NCBI RefSeq assembly: GCF_013328345.1
Contig: NZ_JABULX010000005.1
Span: 145,198-209,197, forward strand
Direction of reading: 5' to 3'
Length of the DNA: 64,000 nt
Origin: Marinifaba aquimaris
GTDB taxonomy: Bacteria; Pseudomonadota; Gammaproteobacteria; Enterobacterales; Alteromonadaceae
The position numbers and the translations under genes were made by a program. This document shows positions 34,242 to 43,763 of this stretch, in pieces. How positions within the stretch are numbered: the first letter of the stretch is position 1; each line of letters opens with the position of its first letter. Below the pieces are notes generated by a model, which made no database searches, had not been told where the DNA came from, and was given only the letters and a program-made list of their open reading frames with translations.

Positions 34242-35282
34242 TTAAATCAGCTGTTCTAACATGCTGTCTTCGTAATCGGTTAATGGCAAACCTGCTTTTA
34301 CTTTCTCAATGTAATCAGGGTTGGCAATAAAAGGACGCCCAATTGCAAGTAAGTCAAAACGATCGTTTTTAATCGCTTCACTGCCTGTTTCAGCTGTGTA
34401 GCCACCTACACCCATCAAGGCTTTGCTATAGCGCTTTCTGACAAAATCGGTTGCTGAACCATCTAAGTGTTCGAATTGCATGCTGTCGTCAAACAAACCT
34501 AAGTGTAAGTAAGCTAAATTGCGTTTCTCTAATTCTGGTAATAAATACTCAAATACTTGGCGATCTCTTGCATCTGACTCCATTAAGAAATAAGCACCTG
34601 GCGAAACGCGTAATGCGGTTTTCTCTGCGCCCACTTTATCGATAATGGCATCAACTACTGCAAGTGGAAAACGCGCCATATTCTCTGGTGTTTGACCGTA
34701 TTCATCATCGCGCTTGTTAGTATCGTAATGTAAAAACTGATCAATTAAGTAGCCGTTGGCACCGTGAATTTCTACTCCGTCAAAACCTGCTGCTATGGCA
34801 TTTTCTGCTGCTGTTGCAAAGTCTGCTACCAGTTGCTCTATGTCTGCTGTCGTGACTGGTTTGGGTGTGATGTATTCCAATTCACGCATTCTTGGCACTG
34901 TGCCTTCAAGTTTCACCGCTGACGGTGCGACAACATCGCTACCAAAAAAGTGCGGGTGAGCAGCGCGACCGGTATGCCAAAGCTGAAGGAAAATTTTACC
35001 GCCTTTTGCATGAACGGCATCGGTAACAACTCGCCAGCCCGCAATTTGTTCTTGGCTGTAAATACCCGGCGTATTTGGGTAACCCTGACCATCAGGGCGG
35101 ATAATTGTCGCTTCTGTGATGATCAAGCCCGAGGCTGCACGGCGCTCATAGTAATCGGCCATTTGCTGTGTAGGGACTAGGTTATCGTCTGCCATGCAGC
35201 GCGTTAACGGTGCCATCGCAATACGATTATCAAGCGTTAAGCTCGAATTTAATTTTAGGCTGTCGAAAAGAATATCAGTCAT
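34242..35282 (-). CDS. Old yellow enzyme family flavin oxidoreductase (NemA-like)
   Basis: 346 residues. OYE features are present: NRIAMAPLTRCMADDNLVPT, GGKIFLQLWHTGRAAHPHFF (His/Asn-region), FDGVEIHGANGYLIDQFLHY and DTNKRDDEYG, and the C-terminal GGYTAETGSEAIK and AIGRPFIANPDY FMN-binding parts. It reduces activated alkenes, quinones or nitro esters with NAD(P)H and FMN. It is divergent from a TetR gene with three 16-bp operators in between, an arrangement like nemR-nemA. Confidence 0.92.
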   Translation of the reverse strand: MTDILFDSLKLNSSLTLDNRIAMAPLTRCMADDNLVPTQQMADYYERRAASGLIITEATIIRPDGQGYPNTPGIYSQEQIAGWRVVTDAVHAKGGKIFLQLWHTGRAAHPHFFGSDVVAPSAVKLEGTVPRMRELEYITPKPVTTADIEQLVADFATAAENAIAAGFDGVEIHGANGYLIDQFLHYDTNKRDDEYGQTPENMARFPLAVVDAIIDKVGAEKTALRVSPGAYFLMESDARDRQVFEYLLPELEKRNLAYLHLGLFDDSMQFEHLDGSATDFVRKRYSKALMGVGGYTAETGSEAIKNDRFDLLAIGRPFIANPDYIEKVKAGLPLTDYEDSMLEQLI

Positions 35283-35300
35283 TGTTCCGTTTCCTGTAAT

Positions 35301-35316
35301 TTGAACGCTTATTCAA
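35301..35316. promoter_or_regulatory. TetR operator site 1 (OYE side)
   Basis: TTGAACGCTTATTCAA, a 16-bp imperfect palindrome, 19 nt upstream of the old yellow enzyme start. Confidence 0.65.
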
Positions 35317-35327
35317 GATAGAATTAT

Positions 35328-35343
35328 TTGAACGATCATTCAA
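35328..35343. promoter_or_regulatory. TetR operator site 2
   Basis: TTGAACGATCATTCAA, 16 bp, almost perfect palindrome; between sites 1 and 3, spaced 27 and 24 bp. Confidence 0.75.
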
Positions 35344-35351
35344 GTACTTTT

Positions 35352-35367
35352 TTGAACAATCGTTCAA
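35352..35367. promoter_or_regulatory. TetR operator site 3 (regulator side)
   Basis: TTGAACAATCGTTCAA, 16 bp palindrome, 43 nt upstream of the TetR start. Confidence 0.75.
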
Positions 35368-35409
35368 AATTGTTTAGAATGACCCTTATCAACTAGTTAT
35401 GAGGTCGTC

Positions 35410-35997
35410 ATGCGCAGCGCAGAATTTGACAGAGAACAGGTGTTAAGAGCCGCTATCAAAGCCTTTGTAGCCAAGGGTTACACCAAAACCAGTATGCAAG
35501 ATTTAAAGAAAGCGACTGGCTTACATCCGGGTTCAATCTATTGCGCTTTTGAAAGTAAACAAGGCCTTATGTTGGCGGCTATTGAACAATACGAAAAAGA
35601 TAAATCAGCTGAGTTTGAAACTTTTTTTGTCGATCAACCGCGTATTTTAGATGGCATTTTGGCTTACCTAGAAAATACCGTCTCTGAAGTCACTGCCATC
35701 GGCCATGATTGTCAAAAGGCATGTTTAACTCAAAAAGCCTTGAGCGAACTGAGCGATAACGAACCCGAAATTGAAATCGCGCTAAAAGACAGTATTCAAC
35801 AATGGCAACATGGCTTTGTTGAGGTCTTTCAAAAGGCACAACAAGCAGGCGAAATCAGCGGTGATCGCAGTGCAGAGCAACGCACACAAAGTTTAGTCAT
35901 GGGCATTTTAGGCATGCGAACGTACGCGCAAACCCAGGCAGATAAAACCTTGCTAACCCAGCTCGCTCATCAACTCTTTGATGATGTCTGTCGTTAA
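35410..35997 (+). CDS. TetR-family transcription regulator (NemR-like position)
   Basis: 195 residues. The HTH is seen at about 9-55: VLRAAIKAFVAKGYTKTSMQ, then DLKKATGLHPGSIYCAFESK and QGLMLAAIEQYEKDKSAEFE. The ligand domain contains one Cys in VTAIGHDCQKACLTQKALSE (two close Cys residues), which could react with electrophiles as NemR Cys does. It is divergent from the old yellow enzyme gene. Three similar operators lie between them. Confidence 0.88.
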   Translation: MRSAEFDREQVLRAAIKAFVAKGYTKTSMQDLKKATGLHPGSIYCAFESKQGLMLAAIEQYEKDKSAEFETFFVDQPRILDGILAYLENTVSEVTAIGHDCQKACLTQKALSELSDNEPEIEIALKDSIQQWQHGFVEVFQKAQQAGEISGDRSAEQRTQSLVMGILGMRTYAQTQADKTLLTQLAHQLFDDVCR

Positions 35998-36000
35998 TTG

Positions 36001-37251
36001 TTAGAACTTTAAGCGGATTTGGTTTAACGAATCCGCTGCGTCACTAACCATCTTTTCACCTATGCCGGGTTTGACCATAATGCTGTCAGCTCCTGCACCA
36101 TAACCACCTAACTTACTGGCTTCAATGGTGGGTACATAACCTAAGCTACCATTGCTATAACCAACGAATAAAGTATGTGAGTATTCACTTTTATTTTTGA
36201 GTTGATTAGCAAAGTCGCTAAAGAATTCACCCGAGAATGTCGCTAATGCAATGTCTTTAGATAAGCGAATAGCATTGACCTGAGCCGCATTGATTGGCTT
36301 TGCAAAGCCGTTATCGAGTAAAAATGTTCGCGTTGGGCCACTGGCTTCAAGTGGTAACTGATAGCTATGCTGAACAAAGTCGATGTGGCCTGATTGCTGG
36401 TAAGTTTTAGGTTTGACTAATGCTTGCTTGATAGGCGTGAACAGTTGAGCCGCGAGATCTTTTGCTTTTTCTACTGCGGCAGTAACTGGTGTTGTGCCTG
36501 CATCATATGGGTTGGTATCGCCTGCCGCGCCCGCTAAAAACATCATTTCACGCTTTAACTCTTGTTTTAAGCGCTTGGCTAAATAAGCGGGGTAATCAGC
36601 AGATACCACAGCTTGATGCCTATCCATTGTAACGACTGGATGGGCATTGTAATTGACGATACTCAAAAACGGTTGGCCGGATAAATGTTGAATATCTATC
36701 ATATTTAAGTCGGTATTTGCTGCGGGAGATTGGATGCGTTTGGGGTTACTCCAAAGCATTTTGATGCCGTTTTCTGTCTTTTGTATGCGGTTATAGCTTT
36801 CATCAACTTGAATAGAATAAGCGGCTAATTGCACAGGTTGAAATTGACTATTGGCTTGGTTAATAAGCTTGATTAATTGCGGTGTTAGCTTAGTGATGTG
36901 GTGATCATCAACAAAACCCGAGTGAGTATGAGTGGTGTTAACAATCAATAAGTCGAGTTCGGTACCTGCATTTAATTGCGTCATTAATTGCTCATTTTCA
37001 GCTGGTAATAACCCCAAGATATCGAGCGATAAAATACCAATCTTTTGTTGACTATCACTGATCAGCAGTATTTTTGCAAATAAGGGATCAGTGATTTGAT
37101 AGTCTTTGGTTGGCTCGCCCGCTAAGCGTAATAATGAATCTTTTTGCGGCTGTGGTGTGATATCTAAACGAGCAAAACTGGCTTGGTACTGACCGGCTAA
37201 ACTGACGAAGCTGGTTAAGACTAAACTGCAGATTAATAAAAGGTTTTTCAT
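36001..37251 (-). CDS. Exported ceramidase-like protein
   Basis: 416 residues from the chosen ATG; a GTG 9 nt upstream is an alternative. The signal peptide (MKNLLLICSLVLTSFVSLAG) is followed by a domain of the neutral/alkaline ceramidase family: FARLDITPQP start, IVNTTHTHSGFVDDH with the zinc-binding His pair, SIVNYNAHPVVTMDRHQAVV, and AGAAGDTNPYD. Typical neutral ceramidases are longer (about 650 residues) and have a C-terminal domain that is absent here, as in many bacterial short relatives. The substrate may be another amide or a neutral lipid. Confidence 0.82.
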   Translation of the reverse strand: MKNLLLICSLVLTSFVSLAGQYQASFARLDITPQPQKDSLLRLAGEPTKDYQITDPLFAKILLISDSQQKIGILSLDILGLLPAENEQLMTQLNAGTELDLLIVNTTHTHSGFVDDHHITKLTPQLIKLINQANSQFQPVQLAAYSIQVDESYNRIQKTENGIKMLWSNPKRIQSPAANTDLNMIDIQHLSGQPFLSIVNYNAHPVVTMDRHQAVVSADYPAYLAKRLKQELKREMMFLAGAAGDTNPYDAGTTPVTAAVEKAKDLAAQLFTPIKQALVKPKTYQQSGHIDFVQHSYQLPLEASGPTRTFLLDNGFAKPINAAQVNAIRLSKDIALATFSGEFFSDFANQLKNKSEYSHTLFVGYSNGSLGYVPTIEASKLGGYGAGADSIMVKPGIGEKMVSDAADSLNQIRLKF

Positions 37252-37356
37252 AATAGGCACTGTTTTTATTCGCTTTTTTCTAGATTGTGCAAATTAAAAA
37301 CAATTAGCAAGTCTGCTGAGACGAATAACCTATCTATGGTATTAGCTGCCAAGTTA

Positions 37357-37380
37357 GCCATCTCGTTTTACCGAGATGGC
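37357..37380. repeat. CCATCTC/GAGATGG hairpin after the 37392 gene
   Basis: GCCATCTCG (37357-37365) and CGAGATGGC (37372-37380) pair over 6 nt. It lies just downstream of the stop of the minus-strand erythromycin-esterase-like gene, with no T-run. The core CCATCTC...GAGATGG is shared with 20670-20692. Confidence 0.55.
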
Positions 37381-37391
37381 ACAGATAACAG

Positions 37392-38639
37392 CTAGTTACT
37401 CGCTGTCACTTTGTTCAGTAAAAAGATACTGTCGAAGTGATTTTGCCATTGCGGCACAGCAATTTGGTGTCTGGCTTTGTATTCATGTCCGTACAACACT
37501 AAATCTTGATAGATATCTGCACTAAACGCCGAGGGTTCAACAAATAGTGCAGGCTGTTGCTCAGTGAACTGAGGTTGTAAATGATAAGCCAAATGCTGTT
37601 TGGTTAATGCCGGCAAGTCTTGTACTGAACCATCTCTAAATTCTCTAAATTGACCTGATACACCGGCAAAATTCACAAAATAGCTTTGTTCTCCATACTT
37701 CTGGCTTAAAGCTGTGGCGACATTGTGGTTACGCATCGTTAAATAGCCTTGGCGATTAACATGTACGTAGTGGCCCCAGACAATGACTTTTTTGTCGGTG
37801 TAAATATTCTCCAACATCCAATAAATATTATTGGCCATCACTAAGTCGTGTTCGTCAAAGCGGCGCAGGTCGTATTGCACTTCAAATAGGCGTACTAAGC
37901 CCTCTAGCAACCTAGCGTAATAGCTTGGGGTATCGAAGTTAGGTTGGTTATCTACAGCTTGCAGTGCATCCATTAATTGATAGCTGAGTACGATGTGTTG
38001 CTCAATTGCTCTGTCTGATAAGTTTTGCTTTTTTCGCTCTAAGGTTGCCTGTAACTGCTTGCTATAACTTGGCCACTGACTTAAAAATACTTGCTTGTTA
38101 GGTAGGGTTTCTACTTGGTTTTTAAGTTGTTGAACAAAGTGTTTGATCGATTGTTCACCACTTAAACGACCGTCAAAGCCAGCTAAGTGCAGGGCATTTT
38201 CACTATCGCGTTGGTGGTCGATGTAATCCATTAACGCTAAAAAGGCAGGGTCTTTGGCATAGCCAAAAAAGATATTGCCTTTAGCTTGTTCTGCAATGCT
38301 AGTATCTGCCGATAACGCCGATTTTTTATCGATTTCATTAACATCGAATAAGCCACTTTCCAGCAATAAAACATCAAAACCTTGTTGTTGGTGTAGGTAT
38401 TTAACTAACCTAGCTTTAAGCGCGAACACTTCGTGCTCACCATGTGTTAACTCATCTAAGTAGATGATCTGCTTGTCTTTAATGGCCTCGCCAAATGCCG
38501 CTAAATCACTAAAGTCATCACTCTGAACTATTGCCACTTTATTTAGTGTTGGCATATTCATGGATACTTGTGCATCAACAGTGTGTGCCACGGTCAATGT
38601 CATAATTGCGCTGGCAAGTAGTTGTTTTACTCGTTTCAT
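37392..38639 (-). CDS. Exported erythromycin-esterase-like protein
   Basis: 415 residues. A signal peptide (MKRVKQLLASAIMTLTVAHT, ending VDA) is followed by the erythromycin-esterase/succinoglycan-biosynthesis fold: IIYLDELTHGEHEVFALKAR (catalytic Glu/His region), DVLLLESGLFDVNEI, and KVIVWGHYVHVNRQG with the conserved WxHxxH-type motif. Clinical Ere enzymes are cytoplasmic; this is exported, so the name describes fold only. It ends near a CCATCTC hairpin. Confidence 0.75.
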   Translation of the reverse strand: MKRVKQLLASAIMTLTVAHTVDAQVSMNMPTLNKVAIVQSDDFSDLAAFGEAIKDKQIIYLDELTHGEHEVFALKARLVKYLHQQQGFDVLLLESGLFDVNEIDKKSALSADTSIAEQAKGNIFFGYAKDPAFLALMDYIDHQRDSENALHLAGFDGRLSGEQSIKHFVQQLKNQVETLPNKQVFLSQWPSYSKQLQATLERKKQNLSDRAIEQHIVLSYQLMDALQAVDNQPNFDTPSYYARLLEGLVRLFEVQYDLRRFDEHDLVMANNIYWMLENIYTDKKVIVWGHYVHVNRQGYLTMRNHNVATALSQKYGEQSYFVNFAGVSGQFREFRDGSVQDLPALTKQHLAYHLQPQFTEQQPALFVEPSAFSADIYQDLVLYGHEYKARHQIAVPQWQNHFDSIFLLNKVTASN

Positions 38640-38651
38640 TATTTTGCTTCC

Positions 38652-39206
38652 TTAGGCTTGAGTGCGCGTTTCGCCATTAGCCGATAACATGCGTGTTAAT
38701 GTATTGTCTTTGTCGATAAAGTGGTGTTTTAAGGCTGCCAAGACATGCAAGCTGACCAAAGCCACCATGGCATAACCTAAGTACACGTGAATTTGCTGAC
38801 CAATCGCGCGTCCTGTTTCGCTAAAAGGGACCGCTTGCCCCGCTGCGTTGTAGTTATCTGGGATTATGGTTAAGCCAAACACAGCCACACCGTGCCCACC
38901 TAAACCTGAATACGCCATGCCTGAAATAGGCATCATTACACAAGCAAAGAGTAAAAAGTGGTGCATGATATTGACGATTTTTTCGTGCTCAGTGCCCTTA
39001 GCCGATGATTGCCAAGGGTTTTTGAATTTGTTGTACAAACGTATCGCTATTAGCAATAAAGCGATGACGCCAAATGATTTATGCCAATCGTAGAATGAAT
39101 AATCATGACCGTCGGTCATGTATAGGCCTGATGCTAATAAACCTATGATTAATAGCGCACTTAGCCAGTGTATAGTGCGTGTCGCTTGAGTGGATTGTGT
39201 TGTCAT
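38652..39206 (-). CDS. Cytochrome b561-family membrane protein
   Basis: 184 residues with four helices. Haem ligand His residues are seen in RTIHWLSALLII, DWHKSFGVIALLLI, VNIMHHFLLFACVMM and IHVYLGYAMVALVSLHVLAA, the CybB pattern of two haems. It moves electrons between quinones and acceptors or takes part in superoxide protection. It starts 12 nt before the erythromycin-esterase-like gene on the same strand, so both may be one transcript. Confidence 0.88.
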   Translation of the reverse strand: MTTQSTQATRTIHWLSALLIIGLLASGLYMTDGHDYSFYDWHKSFGVIALLLIAIRLYNKFKNPWQSSAKGTEHEKIVNIMHHFLLFACVMMPISGMAYSGLGGHGVAVFGLTIIPDNYNAAGQAVPFSETGRAIGQQIHVYLGYAMVALVSLHVLAALKHHFIDKDNTLTRMLSANGETRTQA

Positions 39207-39359
39207 AGTCGTGCTCCGTGGTGACTGTTTGCAAACACATTAAGCGCGAAAATTGACGAAAACTAAGGTTTTGGGATGAATGAACGGATTTTGGTATCAG
39301 TTGTTGGTTAGTTTAATTAAAAGGATAAACGGCTAGTCAGCCTTGCTTGCATAAGAGCG

Positions 39360-40205
39360 TTAATCGGCTGACATTGGAAAGGCGGCGAGTTGTTTTTTGA
39401 CTGTGTTTTTACAACGTTTACTGATATTTACTTGCTCACCATTTTTTAAAATAGCAATCGCATGGCCTGATGTTTGGTTTTGTACTGCTTTTACTTGATG
39501 TAAGTTGATGATGTAACTGCGGTGACATTTATAAAAGTGGGCAGGGAGCTCAAGCTGCATTTGCTTTAGCGTAGTGCGTTTTAAAAATTGGCCTTCAGTG
39601 CTTTCTATCTCGACATAGTTGCCCGCCGATTTTATTAACCACACGGTATCGAGTTGCAAGCGATATGGACGACCTAAATGTTCAAGCTCTATTGTTTCAG
39701 CTCGAACTTGCTCTGTTGATGACGCTGGCTTATCAGCGGTTGTGGGTAGCTCCGTATCTGTTTGTTGTTTTTGAAAAATAAACAAATACCAATAAGTACA
39801 AACTGCAGCAAAGATACCGGCTTGCCTTGGTAAAAACAGTACAAAGTATCCGGTTAAATCTGATTTTAAATAGCTGTAATCAAACAATAACTGCAAGATA
39901 ACTGCTGTCAGTATCATAGGAATGCCAAGTAATAAAAAGTAGCGCTTCATTGCACCTTGTTTGGCATGTAACGTCAGGCAATAAAGCGTGATAGGTGCAA
40001 AAACAAACCAAACGCCAGAGAGTTTCAGCCACCATAAAATATGGTCAATAAATTGAGTTTGTTGTTTAGCGACAAAGTGAAAATAGAAGATGCTGTAGAT
40101 AGCAATAAATACGAGGTAGGCAAGGCCAAATCCGGCCATTAATTTTATCGCTTGGCGAAAATGGTTGTTATCAACAACAGCGGAATTGAGTTGAAAACTG
40201 AACAT
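39360..40205 (-). CDS. Membrane-anchored LytTR-family regulator
   Basis: 281 residues. Four N-terminal helices (for example MAGFGLAYLVFIAIYSIFYF, LSGVWFVFAPITLYCLTLHA, FLLLGIPMILTAVILQLLFD) precede a linker (about 150-172) and a C-terminal LytTR domain (YRLQLDTVWLIKSAGNYVEI, FYKCHRSYIINLHQVKAVQN, VNISKRCKNTVKKQL). It has the same plan as the 4024 protein: membrane sensor fused to LytTR, no receiver. It may control the cytochrome b561 gene downstream on its own strand. Confidence 0.85.
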   Translation of the reverse strand: MFSFQLNSAVVDNNHFRQAIKLMAGFGLAYLVFIAIYSIFYFHFVAKQQTQFIDHILWWLKLSGVWFVFAPITLYCLTLHAKQGAMKRYFLLLGIPMILTAVILQLLFDYSYLKSDLTGYFVLFLPRQAGIFAAVCTYWYLFIFQKQQTDTELPTTADKPASSTEQVRAETIELEHLGRPYRLQLDTVWLIKSAGNYVEIESTEGQFLKRTTLKQMQLELPAHFYKCHRSYIINLHQVKAVQNQTSGHAIAILKNGEQVNISKRCKNTVKKQLAAFPMSAD

Positions 40206-40339
40206 AGGTTTATCGTTATTATTCTATGTGCCAATCGTTTAGGCTTAAATAAAGCGAATAGATTGCACGTGTAATGTTACTCAGGTCTAGGTTGTAAGAG
40301 TAACAAATTGCGCTAGATTTGTATGGCTTGAAGCGATAT

Positions 40340-42301
40340 TTAGCGGGTGCCAGTCGATAATGCTGCTATTTCTTGTTCAGTTAATAAATACTTTACTGCT
40401 TCTTCATAGAGTGGGCCCATATCAAATGGTTTACCTAGGTAGTTATCAAACCCCGTTTTTTGGTATTTTTCGATATCAGAATCCATGATATTAGCAGTGA
40501 GGGCAATTATGGGTAAGTCTTTGCTTTTCGCTTTAATGTGTTGGCACGCCGTGACACCATCCATCATGGGCATTTGAATATCCATAAAGATCATATCGAT
40601 AATGTGATCTTTCATTTTATCTATCGCTTCTTGGCCATTATCAGCCACTATAATCTCAGCATGGGTGGGTTTCATCATAGAAACAAAAACCATCTGATTA
40701 ATATAGTTATCTTCAGCTAGTAGTATCACTTTGCCTGATAAATCAGGTACCTGAGTGGAATGTTTCGCTTTACCAGCAATTTTTTCTGCTTGGGTCGTTG
40801 ATAAAGGCAAACTGACCGAAAATTCACTGCCTTTGCCCACTTCACTGGTGACTTGGATTTGACCGTTCATCCTTTCAATCAGGCCTTGAGTAATGGACAT
40901 TCCCAAACCTGTACCGCCAAATTTTCGAGTGGTACTTTGGTCGGCTTGTTCAAATCGCTCGAACAATCTGGCAATGGTGCTTTGTGTCATACCTATGCCC
41001 GTATCAGTAACGACGAATATTAACTCGCTTTTTACATCGTTTACTTCGCATTTAATGTGAATATCAACATAGCCGGTTTGGGTAAATTTGATGCTATTAG
41101 ATACTAAGTTCAACAACACTTGCTGCACTCTGACAGGGTCGCCAATCCAAGCATCGTGAAAGTCTTCATCAATTTGATAAGTGAGCTGAATATTTTTGTG
41201 TAAAGCCGTTGGTGTCATCGACGATATAACGTGTTGCACTATATTGTTAAAGCTGAACGGAATTTGCTCAAAGCTGATTCGGCCTGCTTCGATTTTAGAG
41301 TAATCCAAAATATCGTTGATAATGGTCAATAAGGACTTACAAGAAAGTAGGGCATTTTGTAGTAAGTGCTGGAACTCTTGCTCTTGGCAAAATTGACGCT
41401 GTTCGATAATCTGTAATGAGCCATAAATACCGTTAATTGGGGTGCGTATTTCATGACTCATATTGGCTAAAAACTGACCTTTAGCCTGGCTTGCTTGATC
41501 GGATTGCGCTTTGGCTTTGACCAGTTCATCCATAGATTCATTGATGTCTAAAGTCATTTTGACAAAGGCTCTAGACAATGAGCCTATTTCATTTTTACTG
41601 TTTATTTCATCAAAAGGCAAGGCCTTACCTTGGCCAAATTGTTCAGCATTTTCAGCAATATTTAAAATGGGTTTGATGACTTTTCGTCTCAAATATAAAC
41701 TGCTGATGGCGACAATCACTAATAGCAGTGAAGTTACTGTCGTGATGGTGATTTGATTGGTGTATTTAGCATCTGAATACGCTGTTTTCCGCAGTGCTAA
41801 CAGGGCTTGTTCTTCTTTAGTAAACTCGGCTACTAATTGGCGTATTTCAACCATGGTGTTTTTGCCAAAATCACTGTTGACTATTTCCATGGCTTGTTTG
41901 AGTTTGTCTTGCTGAGTTAATTCTACAGTCAGTTGTAATTCAGCAAATTTTGTATCGATGAGGTTGTTGAGCTCATTCAGGCGTTTTTGTTGATTGGGGT
42001 TATCTGCAGTTTTGTCTTTCAGTTTAACCAGTTCGGTCAGTGCGTTTTTGACACCCGACTTATACGGCGTTAGATAACTGGTGTTTTGTGTCAGCAAGTA
42101 ACCGCGTTGCCCCGTTTCTGCATCTTTTAAATAACTCAGCAGTGATGTGGCTTGCAAGATGACTTCATGAGTGTGAATAACCCATGCTTCGTTTTCTTCT
42201 GTCTTTTTTTGGCTAGTGGTTAAACTGGCAAGGTTAAGTGCGCCAAGTGTGAGAATGACGGTTAAACACAAGTAACTCGATTGTTTTAGATTTAAATTCA
42301 C
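40340..42301 (-). CDS. Hybrid histidine kinase with CHASE3 sensor
   Basis: 653 residues. Order: membrane helix (about 9-28), periplasmic CHASE3-like domain (about 36-175, DAETGQRGYLLTQNTSYLTP), second helix (about 183-205), HAMP (about 206-258), HisKA with MSHEIRTPINGIYGSLQII (His about residue 285), HATPase with LNLVSNSIKFTQTGYV and TDTGIGMTQ, RKFGGTGLGMSITQG, and a receiver (about 527-645) with DMIFMDIQMPMMDG (phospho-Asp). No separate response regulator gene is adjacent, so it probably signals to a phosphotransfer protein elsewhere. Ligand unknown. Confidence 0.92.
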   Translation of the reverse strand: MNLNLKQSSYLCLTVILTLGALNLASLTTSQKKTEENEAWVIHTHEVILQATSLLSYLKDAETGQRGYLLTQNTSYLTPYKSGVKNALTELVKLKDKTADNPNQQKRLNELNNLIDTKFAELQLTVELTQQDKLKQAMEIVNSDFGKNTMVEIRQLVAEFTKEEQALLALRKTAYSDAKYTNQITITTVTSLLLVIVAISSLYLRRKVIKPILNIAENAEQFGQGKALPFDEINSKNEIGSLSRAFVKMTLDINESMDELVKAKAQSDQASQAKGQFLANMSHEIRTPINGIYGSLQIIEQRQFCQEQEFQHLLQNALLSCKSLLTIINDILDYSKIEAGRISFEQIPFSFNNIVQHVISSMTPTALHKNIQLTYQIDEDFHDAWIGDPVRVQQVLLNLVSNSIKFTQTGYVDIHIKCEVNDVKSELIFVVTDTGIGMTQSTIARLFERFEQADQSTTRKFGGTGLGMSITQGLIERMNGQIQVTSEVGKGSEFSVSLPLSTTQAEKIAGKAKHSTQVPDLSGKVILLAEDNYINQMVFVSMMKPTHAEIIVADNGQEAIDKMKDHIIDMIFMDIQMPMMDGVTACQHIKAKSKDLPIIALTANIMDSDIEKYQKTGFDNYLGKPFDMGPLYEEAVKYLLTEQEIAALSTGTR

Positions 42302-42483
42302 AGCTTAGTTTTATGGATACCTTTTTTGTCTAAATAACGCACAGCGTATTACTAGGTTTAGTTGCTATTAGCAGGCTTAGCAAGTGCAAATTACATCTTG
42401 CTTAAAAAAGGTAAAAACCAACGTTTTATCATAGAATTAGGTATAGTATTTGGCAGAATAAAAATTCAACAAAGTAACCTTGT

Positions 42484-43215
42484 ATGCATATAGTGCTCGA
42501 TTTTGACAAGCTGCTTGAAACCATCAAGCGATTACACCAAAGGATTAACGAGCGATTTGCTTGCTCTCGACTTAATCTAGTGGCCAGTGAACTGGCTGAA
42601 ATGGCTGAGAAAAGCAGCGAAGATATCGCTTGGATCAACAAGCCTAATTTATGGTTGCGTCTTGGCGTTGCTATCTTAATTGCTCTAATGGCTTGGAGTG
42701 CTTATTTAACTTGGCCTGAGTTTCAAGTGCATAAAGGGCAAATGACCCAAGTCTTGATGTTGCAAGTGGGTGAATCCATTTTCAACTTATTGCTTTTAGT
42801 CGCGGCTGGTATTTTCTTTTTGTTCTCGATGGAAAACCGCATTAAACGTTCGCGGTTAATTCGATCGCTTCATCGATTAAGAGAGATAGCCCATATTGTC
42901 GATATGCTACAGCTAACTAAAGACCCTTATTATTCTGCAGGCTTGGGGCAAAAAACGGCGTCTTCACCTGATCGCGATATGACGATTTATGAATTACAAA
43001 GGTATTTAGATTACTGCTCTGAAATGCTATCTCTGGTTGGTAAGTTAGCGGCGTTATACGTTAAACACTTCCCCGATCCGGATGTCACTAGCTCAGTTAA
43101 CGAAGTCGAAGTGCTTTGCACTAACTTGAGCCGAAAGATTTGGCAAAAAATTATGATAGCCAACTCGATAGAGCAAAAAGAAGGTAAAGACTACAATTTA
43201 ATTGTTGGCGATTAA
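42484..43215 (+). CDS. Two-helix membrane protein of unknown function
   Basis: 243 residues. Two helices (about 59-79, LRLGVAILIALMAWSAYLTW; and about 98-118, FNLLLLVAAGIFFLFSM) are between an N-terminal helical cytoplasmic part and a long cytoplasmic C-terminal part (LIRSLHRLREIAHIVDMLQL, MTIYELQRYLDYCSEMLSLV). It has the look of a conserved family, but I cannot name it. It lies divergent from the hybrid kinase. Confidence 0.72.
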   Translation: MHIVLDFDKLLETIKRLHQRINERFACSRLNLVASELAEMAEKSSEDIAWINKPNLWLRLGVAILIALMAWSAYLTWPEFQVHKGQMTQVLMLQVGESIFNLLLLVAAGIFFLFSMENRIKRSRLIRSLHRLREIAHIVDMLQLTKDPYYSAGLGQKTASSPDRDMTIYELQRYLDYCSEMLSLVGKLAALYVKHFPDPDVTSSVNEVEVLCTNLSRKIWQKIMIANSIEQKEGKDYNLIVGD

Positions 43216-43217
43216 TC

Positions 43218-43246
43218 AAAAAAAGAGGCGTAAAGCCTCTTTTTTA
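43218..43246. terminator. Bidirectional terminator
   Basis: AAAAAAAGAGGC (43218-43229) pairs with GCCTCTTTTTTT (43235-43246); a 5-nt loop. Serves the convergent genes at 42484 and 43269. Confidence 0.88.
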
Positions 43247-43268
43247 TTGGGGTTTCAGTAAATAGCCT

Positions 43269-43622
43269 TTACTGACACTCTGCTTCTAAACGTTCTCTTT
43301 TGGCTTGTAAGCTATTGATATGGCGCGAAGCATTGGTATTTAAGTTTTCGATAATGCGTAAAGCGCGGTAACGCTTTTCACAATCATCATTTTGCTGCTT
43401 ATCCGTTTCTAGGTTGTAGAAACTGGTTGTTGATGTAGCGGGCGAGACTTTGTTTAGTGCAACAGGGCGAGAGTTGCGGTCTTTAGGGTAAGCTGAAAAG
43501 TGAACGACACCTTTGTCATCTACCCATTGGTAAACGCCATCGGTACTAGCCACGGCCATGTTTGGCATTGCGATCACGGAAAGCAGTGCAATTAGTGCTG
43601 AATAAGTTAGTTTTAGTTTCAT
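43269..43622 (-). CDS. Exported DUF4124-domain protein
   Basis: 117 residues. The signal peptide (MKLKLTYSALIALLSVIAMP, ending VAS) is followed by the DUF4124 motif GVYQWVDDKGVVHFSAYPKD (YxWxDxxGxxHFS). A Cys residue pair (DDCEKRY, AECQ) and helical end follow. Its role in the periplasm is unknown. Confidence 0.82.
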   Translation of the reverse strand: MKLKLTYSALIALLSVIAMPNMAVASTDGVYQWVDDKGVVHFSAYPKDRNSRPVALNKVSPATSTTSFYNLETDKQQNDDCEKRYRALRIIENLNTNASRHINSLQAKRERLEAECQ

Positions 43623-43763
43623 CTTCGTCTGCTTAATGAAAGTGATTTTTCCATTAACCTTTTTGACCTACATCCTTATAGTCGACGAGACTATACTGTT
43701 GAAATATAAAAAAATTATGACGAAATGAAGGAAAGTTGATTTCGTCTGGGTTAGCTGGACTTT

